A DNA stretch of 64,000 bases, taken from positions 1 through 64,000 of the forward strand of contig NZ_AUFK01000013.1 in NCBI RefSeq assembly GCF_000426465.1. The letters run 5' to 3'. The stretch is from Epilithonimonas caeni DSM 17710 (GTDB lineage: Bacteria > Bacteroidota > Bacteroidia > Flavobacteriales > Weeksellaceae). Both the position numbers and the translations under genes were made by a program. Under the pieces are notes generated by a model. That model saw nothing but the letters and a program-made list of their open reading frames with translations. It ran no database searches and was not told the origin of the DNA. Positions 1 to 9,786 of the stretch are shown one piece after another. Each line of letters starts with the position of its first letter. Position 1 is the first letter of the stretch.

Positions 1-315
1 CTGACCAACGAATTTAAACTCTCTGCCAAGGAAATTTCTGATTATTACAGAAAGCGGTGGGACATTGAAGTGTTTTTCAGGTTCCTGAAACAGGAACTCA
101 ACCTAAGTCACCTGGTTTCAATGAACAAGAACGGGATTGAAGTGATGGTCTATATGACAATGATTGCAGCGATGCTTTTGTTGATCTACAAAAAAGCCAA
201 TAATCTGGGCTACAAAACCGCTAAAAGACGAATAGCCATGGAGCTCCGGGATATGATAACTGCTATTCTAATCATATTTGCAGGAGGCGACCCAGGTAAA
301 GTTTTTAAAACATAA
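1..315 (+). CDS. IS4-type transposase, C-terminal part (cut by window start)
   Basis: The reading frame is open from base 1, so the 5' part lies outside the window. The visible 104 residues contain Y-R-K-R-W-D-I-E-V-F-F-R-F-L-K, the Y-(2)-R-(3)-E-(6)-K signature around the last acidic residue of the DDE domain of IS4-type transposases. A hydrophobic stretch and a short basic tail ending at a TAA follow. In this family the enzyme cuts and joins the ends of its insertion sequence. No terminal inverted repeat or target duplication can be identified because the other end is missing. The stop codon lies directly against the terminator of the opposing infB operon. Family assignment is fairly secure; the exact IS group is not. 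Confidence 0.8.
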   Translation: MTNEFKLSAKEISDYYRKRWDIEVFFRFLKQELNLSHLVSMNKNGIEVMVYMTMIAAMLLLIYKKANNLGYKTAKRRIAMELRDMITAILIIFAGGDPGKVFKT

Positions 316-342
316 AAAATGGTCGGAATTTCTTCCGACCAT
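313..342 (-). terminator. Rho-independent terminator of the rimP-nusA-infB operon
   Basis: A perfect 10-bp inverted repeat (ATGGTCGGAA / TTCCGACCAT, 319-328 and 333-342) has a 4-base loop. Read on the minus strand it is followed by a run of six T. It lies about 40 bases after the infB stop, so it fits the end of that operon. On the plus strand no T run follows, so it should not stop transposase transcription well. Confidence 0.8.
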
Positions 343-382
343 GACTACCATATTTGGCGGTTTTCAATCTAGAAATAATTTC

Positions 383-3241
383 TTATTTAAGTTTTTTCTT
401 AACGGCTATTTCTTCATAAACCTCAAGAATATCTCCAATTTCTATGTCGTTGTAACCTTTGATATTAAGACCACATTCATAACCTTTGGTCACTTCTTTC
501 ACATCATCCTTGAAACGTTTCAAGCTCTCCAGCTCTCCATCGAATTTCACAATACCGTCTCTAAGAAGTCTTATCTTAGAATTTCTCGTTACTTTACCTG
601 AAAGAACCATACAACCTGCAATAGAACCAACTTTAGAGATCCTGAACACTTCTCTGATTTCCACATTACCAATAACCTGTTCCTGAATCTCTGGAGAAAG
701 CATTCCCTCCATCGCTTCTTTCACCTCATCTATAGCCCTATAGATAATGGAATAAGTTCTGATCTCTACTTCCTCTTTATCAGCAATATCTTTCGCATTG
801 ACACTTGCCCTTACATTAAATCCGATAACAATCGCATCAGATGCAGCTGCTAATAAGATATCACTTTCAGAAATCTGACCTACACCTTTATGAAGGATAT
901 TAACCTGAATCTCTTCAGTAGATAATCTCTGCAACTGATCAGCTAATGCTTCTACAGAACCATCCACATCTCCTTTAAGAATGATATTCAGCTCTTTGAA
1001 ATCCCCTAAAGCGATACGACGACCGATCTCATCCAATGTAAGATGTTTCTTAGTTCTGATTGATTGCTCTCTCTGAAGTTGCTCTCTCTTATTTGCAATA
1101 GATTTGGCCTCTTTTTCATCAGCAAAAACTCTGAATTTATCTCCAGCAGTTGGCGCTCCGTCCAGACCAAGAATAGTAACCGGGATAGATGGTCCTGCTT
1201 TTTCCATAGCTTTACCTCGCTCATCAAGCATTGCTTTTACCTTACCGTGATTTTTTCCAGCCAATACATAATCTCCAACAGTTAGAGTTCCGTTTTGAAC
1301 AAGCATTGTCGCTACATATCCACGTCCTTTATCCAAAGCTGCTTCTATGATTACTCCGCTTGCCTGCTTATTTGGGTTTGATTTCAACTCCAACATTTCT
1401 GCCTGAAGTAAAACTTTCTCCAATAGAATATCCACGTTATTACCAAACTTAGCAGAAATCTCCTGAGCTTGTACATTTCCACCCCATTCCTCTACTAAGA
1501 CATTCATGGCGGAAAGCTGCTCTCTGATCTTATCAGGATTAGCTCCTGCCTTATCAACCTTATTAATCGCGATAATCATTGGAACACCGGCAGCCTGTGC
1601 GTGTGCAATAGCTTCTTTTGTTTGTGGCATTACGTCATCATCAGCTGCAACAACGATAATTGCAATATCCGTAATTTGTGCACCTCTCGCTCTCATCGCA
1701 GTAAATGCCTCGTGACCCGGTGTATCAAGGAATGTAATTCTTTGTCCATTTTCCAGCTTTACATTGTAAGCGCCGATATGCTGTGTGATCCCTCCAGATT
1801 CTCCAGCAATTACATTGGTTTTTCTAATATAATCCAGCAATGATGTCTTACCATGATCTACGTGTCCCATTACAGTTACGACAGGTGCTCTCGGAAGAAG
1901 GTCCTCTTCCAGATCCGGAACATCATCTGCAGCAGCTTCTTCTACATCGGCATCAGAAAACTCAATCTTGTAGCCAAATTCATCGGCTACCAATGTAAGA
2001 GTGTCCGCTTCCAAACGTTGGTTCATGGTCACCATCACACCAAGCGAGAAACATGCAGAAATCACCTCGGTCGCACTTACATTCATCAAGCTAGCCAATT
2101 CACTAACAGTGATGAACTCCGTAACCTTCAAAGTTCTATCTTGAGCATCAATTTCTTGTTGAAGTTCGTCTTGTTCACGTCTCCAGGTTCTCTTATCTTT
2201 CCTATGTTTAGAACCTTTAGATTTACCTCCTTTATTAGTTAGCTTTTCTAAAGTCTCCTTGATCTGATTTTTAACTTGCTCATCTGTAAGCTCAACAGGC
2301 ATTGTGCGAGCCTGCCCATGACCACCTCTATTTCCGCCACGGTTGTTGTTATTCCCTCCCGGACGGTTGTTGTTTCCTCCTGGGCGGTTACCGCCACCTT
2401 GTCCTTGCGGACGGTTGCTGTTTTGACCTCCCTGCCCTGGTCTGGTATTGTTACCTGCACCCTGTTGATTATTACCTTGGCTAGAATTATTATTCTGACC
2501 CGGAACATCTTTAGTAATACGCTTTCTCTTTTTCTTGGCAGCGTTATTATTAGAATTAGCAGACGGTTTTGGTTTATTGAACTGTGAAAGATCGATTTTC
2601 TCACCAACAATTTTAGGACCGTCTAGTTTTTGGTAGACAGTCTCTATTTTCTGAGGTTCTTCAGATTCAATTGTGTCCGTATTCTCAGCTTGTGGTTTTA
2701 CGGCTTCAACTTTTTCTTCTTTTTTAATCTCTTCTTTTACAACCGGTTTTAGTTCCTCTTTTGGTTTTTCAGAAACTTTAGGCTTATTGCTTTCCAGCTT
2801 CGATAAGTCTATTTTATCTAAAACCTTGAACTCTTGTCTTTCTTCTTTTTTAACCACTTCCGGTTTTGGTTCTTCTTTCTGAACAGGTTCAGCAGGAACA
2901 TCCGGAACGACCTCTTCCACAGGTTTAGTTGGGTTCAAGTCTATTTTACCCAAGATCCTGGTTTCCGGTCTTGTGTTTGATTTGGCTCTTATAACCTCAG
3001 GTGCTTTTTCTTCGATTGCTAATTTTTCGTCAGGAACTTTAGAAATCACCACCTCATGAGAAGCTTTTCTCTGTTCTCCATCTTTTCGGAACTCAGCTTC
3101 CAATGCAGAAAATGCCTGTTCTTCTAATAGAGCGTTAGGATTACTATCCACATCTATCCCTTTGCTTTGGAGATATTCCACAGCTCTTGGTATAGAAATG
3201 TTCAGTTCTTTAACGGCTTTATTTAATCTTATTTTTGGCAT
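383..3241 (-). CDS. infB: Translation initiation factor IF-2
   Basis: GTPase that brings initiator fMet-tRNA to the 30S subunit and promotes subunit joining. The 952 residues show the small N-terminal IF2_N fold (about 1-50), then a long linker rich in Lys/Glu/Pro and later in Asn/Gly/Arg (about 60-340). The GTP-binding domain has G1 GHVDHGKT at 459-466, G3 DTPGH from 506 and G4 NKVD at 560-563. The beta-barrel and C-terminal fMet-tRNA-binding domains follow. The Asn/Gly-rich linker is usual for Bacteroidota IF-2. It is the last gene of an operon with nusA and rimP, 104 bases after nusA, and ends at a hairpin terminator. Confidence 0.97.
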   Translation of the reverse strand: MPKIRLNKAVKELNISIPRAVEYLQSKGIDVDSNPNALLEEQAFSALEAEFRKDGEQRKASHEVVISKVPDEKLAIEEKAPEVIRAKSNTRPETRILGKIDLNPTKPVEEVVPDVPAEPVQKEEPKPEVVKKEERQEFKVLDKIDLSKLESNKPKVSEKPKEELKPVVKEEIKKEEKVEAVKPQAENTDTIESEEPQKIETVYQKLDGPKIVGEKIDLSQFNKPKPSANSNNNAAKKKRKRITKDVPGQNNNSSQGNNQQGAGNNTRPGQGGQNSNRPQGQGGGNRPGGNNNRPGGNNNNRGGNRGGHGQARTMPVELTDEQVKNQIKETLEKLTNKGGKSKGSKHRKDKRTWRREQDELQQEIDAQDRTLKVTEFITVSELASLMNVSATEVISACFSLGVMVTMNQRLEADTLTLVADEFGYKIEFSDADVEEAAADDVPDLEEDLLPRAPVVTVMGHVDHGKTSLLDYIRKTNVIAGESGGITQHIGAYNVKLENGQRITFLDTPGHEAFTAMRARGAQITDIAIIVVAADDDVMPQTKEAIAHAQAAGVPMIIAINKVDKAGANPDKIREQLSAMNVLVEEWGGNVQAQEISAKFGNNVDILLEKVLLQAEMLELKSNPNKQASGVIIEAALDKGRGYVATMLVQNGTLTVGDYVLAGKNHGKVKAMLDERGKAMEKAGPSIPVTILGLDGAPTAGDKFRVFADEKEAKSIANKREQLQREQSIRTKKHLTLDEIGRRIALGDFKELNIILKGDVDGSVEALADQLQRLSTEEIQVNILHKGVGQISESDILLAAASDAIVIGFNVRASVNAKDIADKEEVEIRTYSIIYRAIDEVKEAMEGMLSPEIQEQVIGNVEIREVFRISKVGSIAGCMVLSGKVTRNSKIRLLRDGIVKFDGELESLKRFKDDVKEVTKGYECGLNIKGYNDIEIGDILEVYEEIAVKKKLK

Positions 3242-3345
3242 AAATATAAATTTGCTTTTGGCTTTAGCGTTTTAAGCTGTTTGCTTTTTATTTTTCTTTT
3301 TATTAAATTCTGGTCCGCTGAAATCACCTCCATCAGACCCATTTC

Positions 3346-4581
3346 TTACCCTTCTAATTCTTCTCTTAGAATATTCTTCACCTCCTCGATGGTCTCTTCT
3401 TCAAGATCCACGATTTTCAACAAAGCTTCTGTATCTTTATCCAATACACTTCTAGCTGTAGTAAGTCCCACTTTTTTGAACTCATCTATGATCCAAGCCT
3501 CTATCTCGTCTGAGAATTCTCTCAATTCTACATCATCATCATCAGAAGTTTCTCTGTAGACATCGATCTCAAAACCTGACAACCATGATGCCAACTTGAT
3601 ATTCTGACCTTGTTTACCGATAACTTTAGAGATTTCCTCAACCGGCGTATAAACCAAAGCATAATTAGCATCCTCATTGATCTCAATTTTATTGATGGTA
3701 ATATTCCCTAAAGATCTCTTTACAAGAATCTCCGGATTTTTTGACCATTGGATCACATCAATATTTTCATTTCTCAGCTCCCTTACAACACCGTGGATCC
3801 TGGAACCTTTTACTCCGACGCAAGCTCCTACCGGATCGATCCTGTCGTCATAAGCATCTACAGCAATCTTCGCTTTTTCGCCAGGGATTCTCACCACTTT
3901 TTTCAAGATGATAGTTCCGTCCTGGATTTCCGGAATCTCCAATTCCAATAATTTTTCCAAGAATTTAGGTGCCGTTCTGGAAACTGTGATCTGTGGCTTG
4001 GAACCTCTGAAATCAACACTTTCCACAATCGCTCTTACATTATCTCCTTTTTTGAAGAAGTCGGAAGGGATTTGATTTTCCTTTGGTAAAATGAATTCAT
4101 TATCCTCGTCATCCAAAAGAATCACATGCTTGTGGCGAATATGATGAACTTCTCCAACAATCAGTTCTCCAATCTTATCCCTAAACTGTTCATACAAGGC
4201 GGCATTAAAATGCTCCTGGATCTTTGTTGCAAGAATCTGCTTCAGTGTCAGGATATTTCTTCTTCCCAATTTGGAAACAGGTATCTCTTGCGTATATTCT
4301 TCACCTACTTCAAAAGTCGGGTCTATTTTTCTAACCTCAGAGATCTCGATCTCCAGATCATCATCTTCAGACATCTCATCCTCCACAATCACCTTGTTCA
4401 AGAAAATCTGGAAATCTCCTTTATCCGGATTTACAATCACATCAAAATGATCATCCGAGTCGTATCTTTTTCTAAGAAGAGTCTTAAGAGAATCTTCGAT
4501 AATAGCCATTAAGTCTATTTTGCTGATATTCTTTATTTCTTTAAAATCACCAAAGGCTTCTATTAAAGCTAAATTATCCAT
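3346..4581 (-). CDS. nusA: Transcription termination/antitermination factor NusA
   Basis: Binds RNA polymerase and nascent RNA and modulates pausing, termination and antitermination. The N-terminal RNAP-binding domain is followed by an S1 domain (near VGEVHHIRHKHVILL) and two KH domains (VGACVGVKGSRI and the VIGKQGQNIK GXXG loops). A short acidic tail ends the protein. I take the start as the ATG at 4581 (MDNLALIEAFG..., 411 aa), which fits NusA N-termini of the phylum; an in-frame ATG at 4626 would add 15 residues with no family likeness. It lies between rimP (68-base gap) and infB. Confidence 0.95.
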   Translation of the reverse strand: MDNLALIEAFGDFKEIKNISKIDLMAIIEDSLKTLLRKRYDSDDHFDVIVNPDKGDFQIFLNKVIVEDEMSEDDDLEIEISEVRKIDPTFEVGEEYTQEIPVSKLGRRNILTLKQILATKIQEHFNAALYEQFRDKIGELIVGEVHHIRHKHVILLDDEDNEFILPKENQIPSDFFKKGDNVRAIVESVDFRGSKPQITVSRTAPKFLEKLLELEIPEIQDGTIILKKVVRIPGEKAKIAVDAYDDRIDPVGACVGVKGSRIHGVVRELRNENIDVIQWSKNPEILVKRSLGNITINKIEINEDANYALVYTPVEEISKVIGKQGQNIKLASWLSGFEIDVYRETSDDDDVELREFSDEIEAWIIDEFKKVGLTTARSVLDKDTEALLKIVDLEEETIEEVKNILREELEG

Positions 4582-4649
4582 ATTAAATATATAATTGATA
4601 AATGATGATTGATCATTGACCTTCAAATCAACATCAATACATCGTTATG

Positions 4650-5117
4650 TTAAAATTTTATTACTACTAATGCTTTTTTAATTTCGGAATAAGGGATCTC
4701 TTTCTCCTCTACAACATCTTCTTTCCCTTTGCCTATCAATTTTGGTCTTCTGTACTCCAATCGAAGCGTTATCTTATCATCATCCACATTGACCAATTCG
4801 CCTTCGACCTTTGAAGAATCATTCAGCATCACATCGATCTCTCTCCCAATATTCTTTCTGAACTGTCTTGGAAATTCCAAAGGCTCACTCAAGCCCGCAG
4901 ACATTACCTGCAATCCAAAATCATGAACCTCTCTATCCAAACTGAACTCGATTGCTCTACTTGCATCCAGACAATCCTGAAGTGTTACCCCATTATCCCC
5001 ATCCAAAGTCACAACAATATCTGAAGACGCAGAGACCTTGAGATCGACTAGGAAAAGATCTGTTCTTGTTAAAAGAAACTCGCCAAGCAGGCGGCTTACC
5101 TCTGTTTTAAAATCCAT
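4650..5117 (-). CDS. rimP: Ribosome maturation factor RimP
   Basis: Needed for maturation of the 30S subunit. The 155 residues carry the N-terminal alpha/beta domain (LDGDNGVTLQDCLDASRAIE, the conserved DcxxvSr-like stretch) and a C-terminal SH3-like barrel (from about 90). It is the first gene of the rimP-nusA-infB operon, an order conserved in bacteria. An upstream ATG at 5195 is in frame, but it lies inside the -7 promoter box (5192-5200) and cannot be in the transcript. The ATG at 5117 is therefore the start. Confidence 0.93.
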   Translation of the reverse strand: MDFKTEVSRLLGEFLLTRTDLFLVDLKVSASSDIVVTLDGDNGVTLQDCLDASRAIEFSLDREVHDFGLQVMSAGLSEPLEFPRQFRKNIGREIDVMLNDSSKVEGELVNVDDDKITLRLEYRRPKLIGKGKEDVVEEKEIPYSEIKKALVVIKF

Positions 5118-5191
5118 ATTAAAAAGCCTGATTATATCTACGAAAAAAGGCATTCTTGCGAAAGCCTTCCCATTTTTCCCGTAAATCTTTT

Positions 5192-5225
5192 GCAAAGATA
5201 TTCAAAATTTATTTAATATACAAAC
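5192..5225 (-). promoter_or_regulatory. Promoter of the rimP-nusA-infB operon
   Basis: Read on the minus strand: GTTTG (5225-5221), 20 bases, then TATCTTTGC (5200-5192). This matches the Bacteroidota consensus TTTG-N19-21-TAnnTTTG. Transcription would start near 5186, giving a 5' leader of about 70 bases before rimP. Confidence 0.75.
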
Positions 5226-5592
5226 AATCAATTATTAAGAATAAAATAGAATTAACCGTACTTGGTTTTGACCTGATTTTTTTATTTCCTTCTAATCTCG
5301 TTGCCCCAGAGTACCCTGACCAATTTGCCATTATTATATAGAGTCATGCATATATTTATTCACGCAGACGCTCATTTAAATGGAGGATAAGTTGCAAATA
5401 ACCGGCACATATAATTGGCATTATGTTCAAATCACACAAAAAAACAGCCTCAACTCGCAATATATAGGCAGCTAGCAGTAGAGAGCCATTTCTGGTCTAA
5501 GTTTATCATAACCATTTATCCGGCCTTAAATAAATATACATACCACAATCAAATTTTTCTTATTTTTGCCCAAATTTTAAAACTAATTCTTT
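5226..5592. other. Intergenic region before the polysaccharide locus
   Basis: About 370 bases with no credible gene. Near the right end a -7-like box TATTTTTGC (5561-5569) stands 24 bases before the GTG start of ugd and could serve the polysaccharide operon, but I see no TTG at the right distance upstream. No RNA gene or clear repeat was recognised in the rest. Confidence 0.5.
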
Positions 5593-6906
5593 GTGAATAT
5601 TACAATTGTTGGTACAGGTTACGTGGGTCTGGTTACGGGCACCACTCTTGCAGAAATAGGAAACTCTGTTTTCTGCGTAGATATAGATGAAAAAAAAGTA
5701 GAGGGGATGAAGAACGGTGTCGTTCCTATCTATGAACCAGGATTGGAAGAGATGTTCCATAGAAACATTCAGGCAAACCGCATCTTTTTTACAACAGATT
5801 TGAAAGAGGCATTGGACAAAAGCGAGGTGATTTTTCTTGCATTACCCACACCTCCAGGAGAAGATGGTTCTGCCGACCTTTCCTATGTGCTGAAGGTTGC
5901 CAACGATATTGGTGATATCATGAAAGATTACAAAGTAATTGTAAACAAGAGCACAGTTCCTGTAGGGACAGCAGATAGAGTTAGACAAACTATTGCAGCA
6001 AAAACGGACGTTCCATTCGACGTTGTTTCTAATCCCGAGTTCTTACGAGAAGGATTTGCGGTAGAGGACTGTATGAATCCAAGCAGAGTGATCATCGGCT
6101 CATCTTCCGAAAAAGCGAGAAACATAATGGCAAAGTTATATCAGCCATTTACCAATATCGGGGTTCCAATTATCAATATGGACGAAAGGTCTTCTGAATT
6201 GACGAAATATGCAGCCAATTCTTTCCTGGCGGTCAAGATCACTTTCATGAACGAGATCGCAAATTTCTGCGAAAAAGTAGGTGCAGATGTTGACCTGGTA
6301 AGGTTAGGAATGGGTAGCGATGACAGGATTGGACACAGATTCCTTTTCCCAGGAATTGGCTACGGTGGAAGCTGTTTCCCAAAAGATGTAAAAGCCCTAT
6401 TGAATAGTGGAAAACAAGAAGGTTATGATTTCCAACTTCTGGAGGCTACGGAAAGTATCAATAAAACTCAAAAGGTGATTTTGGTGCCAGAATTGGAAAA
6501 CTATTTTGGAGGAAGTCTGCAAGGCAAAAAAATAGCCGTGTGGGGGTTAGCCTTCAAGGCCAATACAGATGACATTAGAGAAGCCTCTTCTCTTGACAAT
6601 ATTAAACTTCTATTGGAAAAAGGTGCACAAGTGGTGGCCTACGATAACATTGCGGAAGAAAATGTCAAAAAAATATTGGGTGACAAGATCACTTATGCAA
6701 AAGATATGTATTCTGCCTTAGATAATGCTGATGCACTTCTAATTGCTACAGAATGGCCTGAGTTCAAGAATCCTAATTTCGAACTGATGGCAGAAAAAAT
6801 GAATAACAAAGCAATTTTTGACGGAAGAAATATGTTCCCGTTAGAGTTAGCTGAACAAAATAAATTTTTCTATAAAAGTATTGGTAGAAAACTAATTACT
6901 CAATAA
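5593..6906 (+). CDS. ugd: UDP-glucose 6-dehydrogenase
   Basis: Oxidises UDP-glucose twice with NAD+ to UDP-glucuronic acid, a precursor for acidic surface polysaccharides. The 437 residues show an N-terminal Rossmann fold (GTGYVGL near residue 7), the central helical dimerisation domain, the active-site loop GGSCFPKD with catalytic Cys261, and a C-terminal UDP-binding domain (WGLAFKANTDDIREA). The start is GTG: no ATG lies upstream in frame, and the reading MNITIVGTGYVGL fits the family exactly. It is the first gene of the sugar locus, 8 bases before rmlB. A close GDP-mannose dehydrogenase is less likely. Confidence 0.93.
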   Translation: MNITIVGTGYVGLVTGTTLAEIGNSVFCVDIDEKKVEGMKNGVVPIYEPGLEEMFHRNIQANRIFFTTDLKEALDKSEVIFLALPTPPGEDGSADLSYVLKVANDIGDIMKDYKVIVNKSTVPVGTADRVRQTIAAKTDVPFDVVSNPEFLREGFAVEDCMNPSRVIIGSSSEKARNIMAKLYQPFTNIGVPIINMDERSSELTKYAANSFLAVKITFMNEIANFCEKVGADVDLVRLGMGSDDRIGHRFLFPGIGYGGSCFPKDVKALLNSGKQEGYDFQLLEATESINKTQKVILVPELENYFGGSLQGKKIAVWGLAFKANTDDIREASSLDNIKLLLEKGAQVVAYDNIAEENVKKILGDKITYAKDMYSALDNADALLIATEWPEFKNPNFELMAEKMNNKAIFDGRNMFPLELAEQNKFFYKSIGRKLITQ

Positions 6907-6914
6907 TAAACCAA

Positions 6915-7994
6915 ATGAAGAACATTGTCATAACAGGTGGCGCTGGTTTTATCGGATCACATGTTGTAAGAGAATTCGTAAAGAATAATCCCAATTCAAA
7001 GATTATCAATCTGGATGCCCTTACTTATGCAGGAAATCTTGAAAACCTGAAAGATATCGAAAACGAACCTAACTATGTTTTCGAAAAAGCTGATATAACA
7101 AAACCAGAAGAACTAAGAAAGATCTTCGAAAAATATAATCCTGACGCCATCGTTCACCTGGCAGCAGAAAGTCACGTAGACAGAAGTATTACAGATCCCA
7201 ACGCGTTCATCAACACAAATGTGAACGGAACAGCCAACCTTCTTAATCTATGTATAGAATTCTGGACCCTAAACCCAGAGCATACTCACGGAAGATTTCC
7301 AAATGAGCCTAGAAAAAATCTTTTTTATCACGTTTCTACAGATGAAGTCTATGGAAGTCTTGGAGAAACAGGTTTCTTTTTGGAGACAACACCCTATGAC
7401 CCGCAATCACCATATTCGGCAAGCAAGGCTGCTTCCGACCATTTGGTAAGAGCATACGGAAACACTTATGGTATGCCATTCATACTGTCTAATTGTTCCA
7501 ATAATTACGGTCCGAATCATTTTCCGGAAAAATTAATTCCCCTTTGTATCTCTAATATCCTTAATGAAAAACCCTTACCTATTTATGGTGATGGAAAATA
7601 TACAAGAGACTGGTTATTTGTCATCGATCATGCTAAGGCAATTCACCAGATCTTTAATGAATCCAAAACCGGAGAAACTTACAACATCGGTGGGTTCAAC
7701 GAGTGGCAGAATATCGACCTTGTAAAAGAGTTGATCAAACAATTGGATGCTAAACTTGGAAAACCGGAAGGATACTCAGAAAAACTGATCACTTATGTAA
7801 AAGACAGACCTGGTCATGATAAACGTTATGCCATAGATGCTTCAAAACTGAATAAAGATCTGGGCTGGAAACCATCAGTAACTTTCGAAGAAGGGTTAAG
7901 CAAAACAATCGATTGGTTTTTGGAAAATAAAGAATGGCTGGAAAATGTAACTTCCGGTGACTATCAAAAATATTACGAAAAGCAATATTCATAA
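6915..7994 (+). CDS. rfbB: dTDP-glucose 4,6-dehydratase
   Basis: Converts dTDP-glucose to dTDP-4-keto-6-deoxyglucose with bound NAD+, using the product of rfbA next door. It is an extended SDR of 359 residues: GGAGFIG nucleotide loop (8-14), the STDEVYG loop with catalytic Thr142-Asp143-Glu144, and the YSASK motif with Tyr167 and Lys171. Length and motifs match RmlB well. It lies between ugd and rfbA on the same strand. The following rhamnose enzymes RmlC and RmlD are not in this window. Confidence 0.95.
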   Translation: MKNIVITGGAGFIGSHVVREFVKNNPNSKIINLDALTYAGNLENLKDIENEPNYVFEKADITKPEELRKIFEKYNPDAIVHLAAESHVDRSITDPNAFINTNVNGTANLLNLCIEFWTLNPEHTHGRFPNEPRKNLFYHVSTDEVYGSLGETGFFLETTPYDPQSPYSASKAASDHLVRAYGNTYGMPFILSNCSNNYGPNHFPEKLIPLCISNILNEKPLPIYGDGKYTRDWLFVIDHAKAIHQIFNESKTGETYNIGGFNEWQNIDLVKELIKQLDAKLGKPEGYSEKLITYVKDRPGHDKRYAIDASKLNKDLGWKPSVTFEEGLSKTIDWFLENKEWLENVTSGDYQKYYEKQYS

Positions 7995-8016
7995 AAAAAC
8001 ACAAATTAAACACCCA

Positions 8017-8877
8017 ATGAAAGGAATTATACTAGCCGGCGGATCCGGGACCAGACTTTTCCCGCTAACGATTGCCGTCAGCAAACAACTGATGCCTGTT
8101 TATGATAAGCCGATGATCTATTATCCACTTTCGACCTTATTATTAGCAGGGATCAAAGACATATTGATCATTACCACTCCACATGACCAAGCCGGCTTTA
8201 TCAAACTTTTGGGTGATGGTTCTCAAATTGGTTGTAATATAGAATATGTAATTCAGCCAAGTCCGGACGGATTGGCTCAAGCTTTCATTTTAGGAGACCG
8301 GTTCATTGGAAATGATGCTGCGGCATTGGTATTGGGTGATAATATTTTTTATGGCTCTGAAATGGGAACTCTGCTCAAAAACAAAACCAATCCTGATGGA
8401 GGTGTTGTTTTCGCTTACCACGTTTCTGACCCTGAAAGATATGGTGTTGTAGAATTTGATAATGATTTCAAAGCTATTTCTATTGAAGAAAAACCTGTGA
8501 CCCCAAAATCGAACTACGCCGTTCCAGGATTATATTTTTATGACAATGATGTTATAGGGATTGCGAAAAGTATAAAACCATCACCTCGAGGAGAATTGGA
8601 AATCACAGACATCAACAATGTCTATCTCAGTAAAGGGAAATTAGAAGTCGGTGTTCTTGACAGGGGAACTGCATGGCTGGACACAGGAACATTTGATAGC
8701 TTAAATGACGCCTCAGAATTTGTAAGCGTGATCGAAAAAAGGCAAGGCTTCAAGATTGGTTGTATTGAAGAAATTGCTTTCAGAAATAAATTCATCAATG
8801 AAGAAAAACTTTTAGAAACGGCTAGCAAATACGGAAAAAGTGGATATGGAGAATATCTGAAGAATCTTATAAAATAA
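8017..8877 (+). CDS. rfbA: Glucose-1-phosphate thymidylyltransferase
   Basis: Makes dTDP-glucose from dTTP and glucose 1-phosphate, the entry step for dTDP-6-deoxysugars. The 286 residues begin with the nucleotidyltransferase signature [11 protein letters not shown] (from about residue 8). The EKP motif and the allosteric C-terminal helices of RmlA follow. The start is set at the ATG at 8017 (MKGIILAGG); an in-frame ATG at 7957 lies inside rfbB and would add 20 residues without family match. It sits 22 bases after rfbB and 14 bases before wzm. Confidence 0.95.
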   Translation: MKGIILAGGSGTRLFPLTIAVSKQLMPVYDKPMIYYPLSTLLLAGIKDILIITTPHDQAGFIKLLGDGSQIGCNIEYVIQPSPDGLAQAFILGDRFIGNDAAALVLGDNIFYGSEMGTLLKNKTNPDGGVVFAYHVSDPERYGVVEFDNDFKAISIEEKPVTPKSNYAVPGLYFYDNDVIGIAKSIKPSPRGELEITDINNVYLSKGKLEVGVLDRGTAWLDTGTFDSLNDASEFVSVIEKRQGFKIGCIEEIAFRNKFINEEKLLETASKYGKSGYGEYLKNLIK

Positions 8878-8891
8878 AAACACAATCACAA

Positions 8892-9743
8892 ATGAGTGAA
8901 ACTCAAAATAACCAATGGACAGAAACCATAGAATCCAGTCATTCTCTTTTTGACCTTAATCTGAAGGAGGTTTGGCGATATAAGGATTTGGTCTATATGT
9001 TTGTAAAACGGGATTTCGTTTCCAGTTTCAAACAGACGATCTTGGGACCAGTATGGTTTTTTATAAATCCCATCTTTACCACAATAGTGTACATTGTGGT
9101 GTTCGGCAACATTGCCAAACTATCCACAGATGGCGCTCCTAAAATATTGTTCTATCTAGCGGGAATTACATTATGGAATTATTTTTCCAGTTGTCTTACC
9201 TCTACATCCAACGTTTTTACATCCAATGCGGGAATTTTTGGAAAAGTATATTTTCCAAGATTGGTTATGCCATTATCTATCGTATTTTCAAACTTAATGA
9301 GGTTTGGTGTTCAAATGATATTGTTCCTGGTCGTATTTTTCTATTACTTATCCAAGGGGGAAGTCCATCCTAACTGGTGGATACTGATCACTCCTTTTCT
9401 GATTGTCTTGATGGCGTTATTTGCATTGGGAATGGGAATGATATTTTCTTCCCTTACCACAAAATACAGGGACATGCAAATGTTATTGACCTTTGGGATC
9501 AGTTTATATATGTATGCAACACCTGTAATTTATCCGATATCCAGCCTGAAGGGGATCTTCAAAACGTTAGCATTCTATAATCCATTGACCGGTATTTTTG
9601 AATGCTTCAAATATGCATGGCTTGGTGTAGGGGATTTTAGCTCTACAATGTTATTGATAAGTACCATTATAATCCTTTTAATTCTTGTTGTTGGAACCAT
9701 AATTTTCAATAAAGTAGAAAAGGGATTTATGGATACGGTATAG
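8892..9743 (+). CDS. wzm: Polysaccharide ABC transporter, permease subunit
   Basis: Integral membrane half of an ABC-2 type exporter that moves lipid-linked O-antigen or capsule across the inner membrane. The 283 residues have a soluble N-terminal segment (about 1-35) and the typical amphipathic region VKRDFVSSFKQTILGPVW. About six membrane helices follow (for example 55-75, 105-125, 140-160, 170-195, 205-225, 250-275). It is followed after 43 bases by the ATPase wzt, as usual. No Wzx flippase or Wzy polymerase is seen in the locus, which fits ABC-dependent export. Confidence 0.92.
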   Translation: MSETQNNQWTETIESSHSLFDLNLKEVWRYKDLVYMFVKRDFVSSFKQTILGPVWFFINPIFTTIVYIVVFGNIAKLSTDGAPKILFYLAGITLWNYFSSCLTSTSNVFTSNAGIFGKVYFPRLVMPLSIVFSNLMRFGVQMILFLVVFFYYLSKGEVHPNWWILITPFLIVLMALFALGMGMIFSSLTTKYRDMQMLLTFGISLYMYATPVIYPISSLKGIFKTLAFYNPLTGIFECFKYAWLGVGDFSSTMLLISTIIILLILVVGTIIFNKVEKGFMDTV

Positions 9744-9786
9744 AATTAAAGCCCAATAACAAATTAAATAATAAAAAAACACAAAA

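Noticed and set aside
5415-5690. 91-residue open frame before and across the ugd start
   Set aside because: It runs into ugd in another frame, and its sequence (WYRLRGSGYGHHSCRNRK) is the shifted reading of the Rossmann loop.
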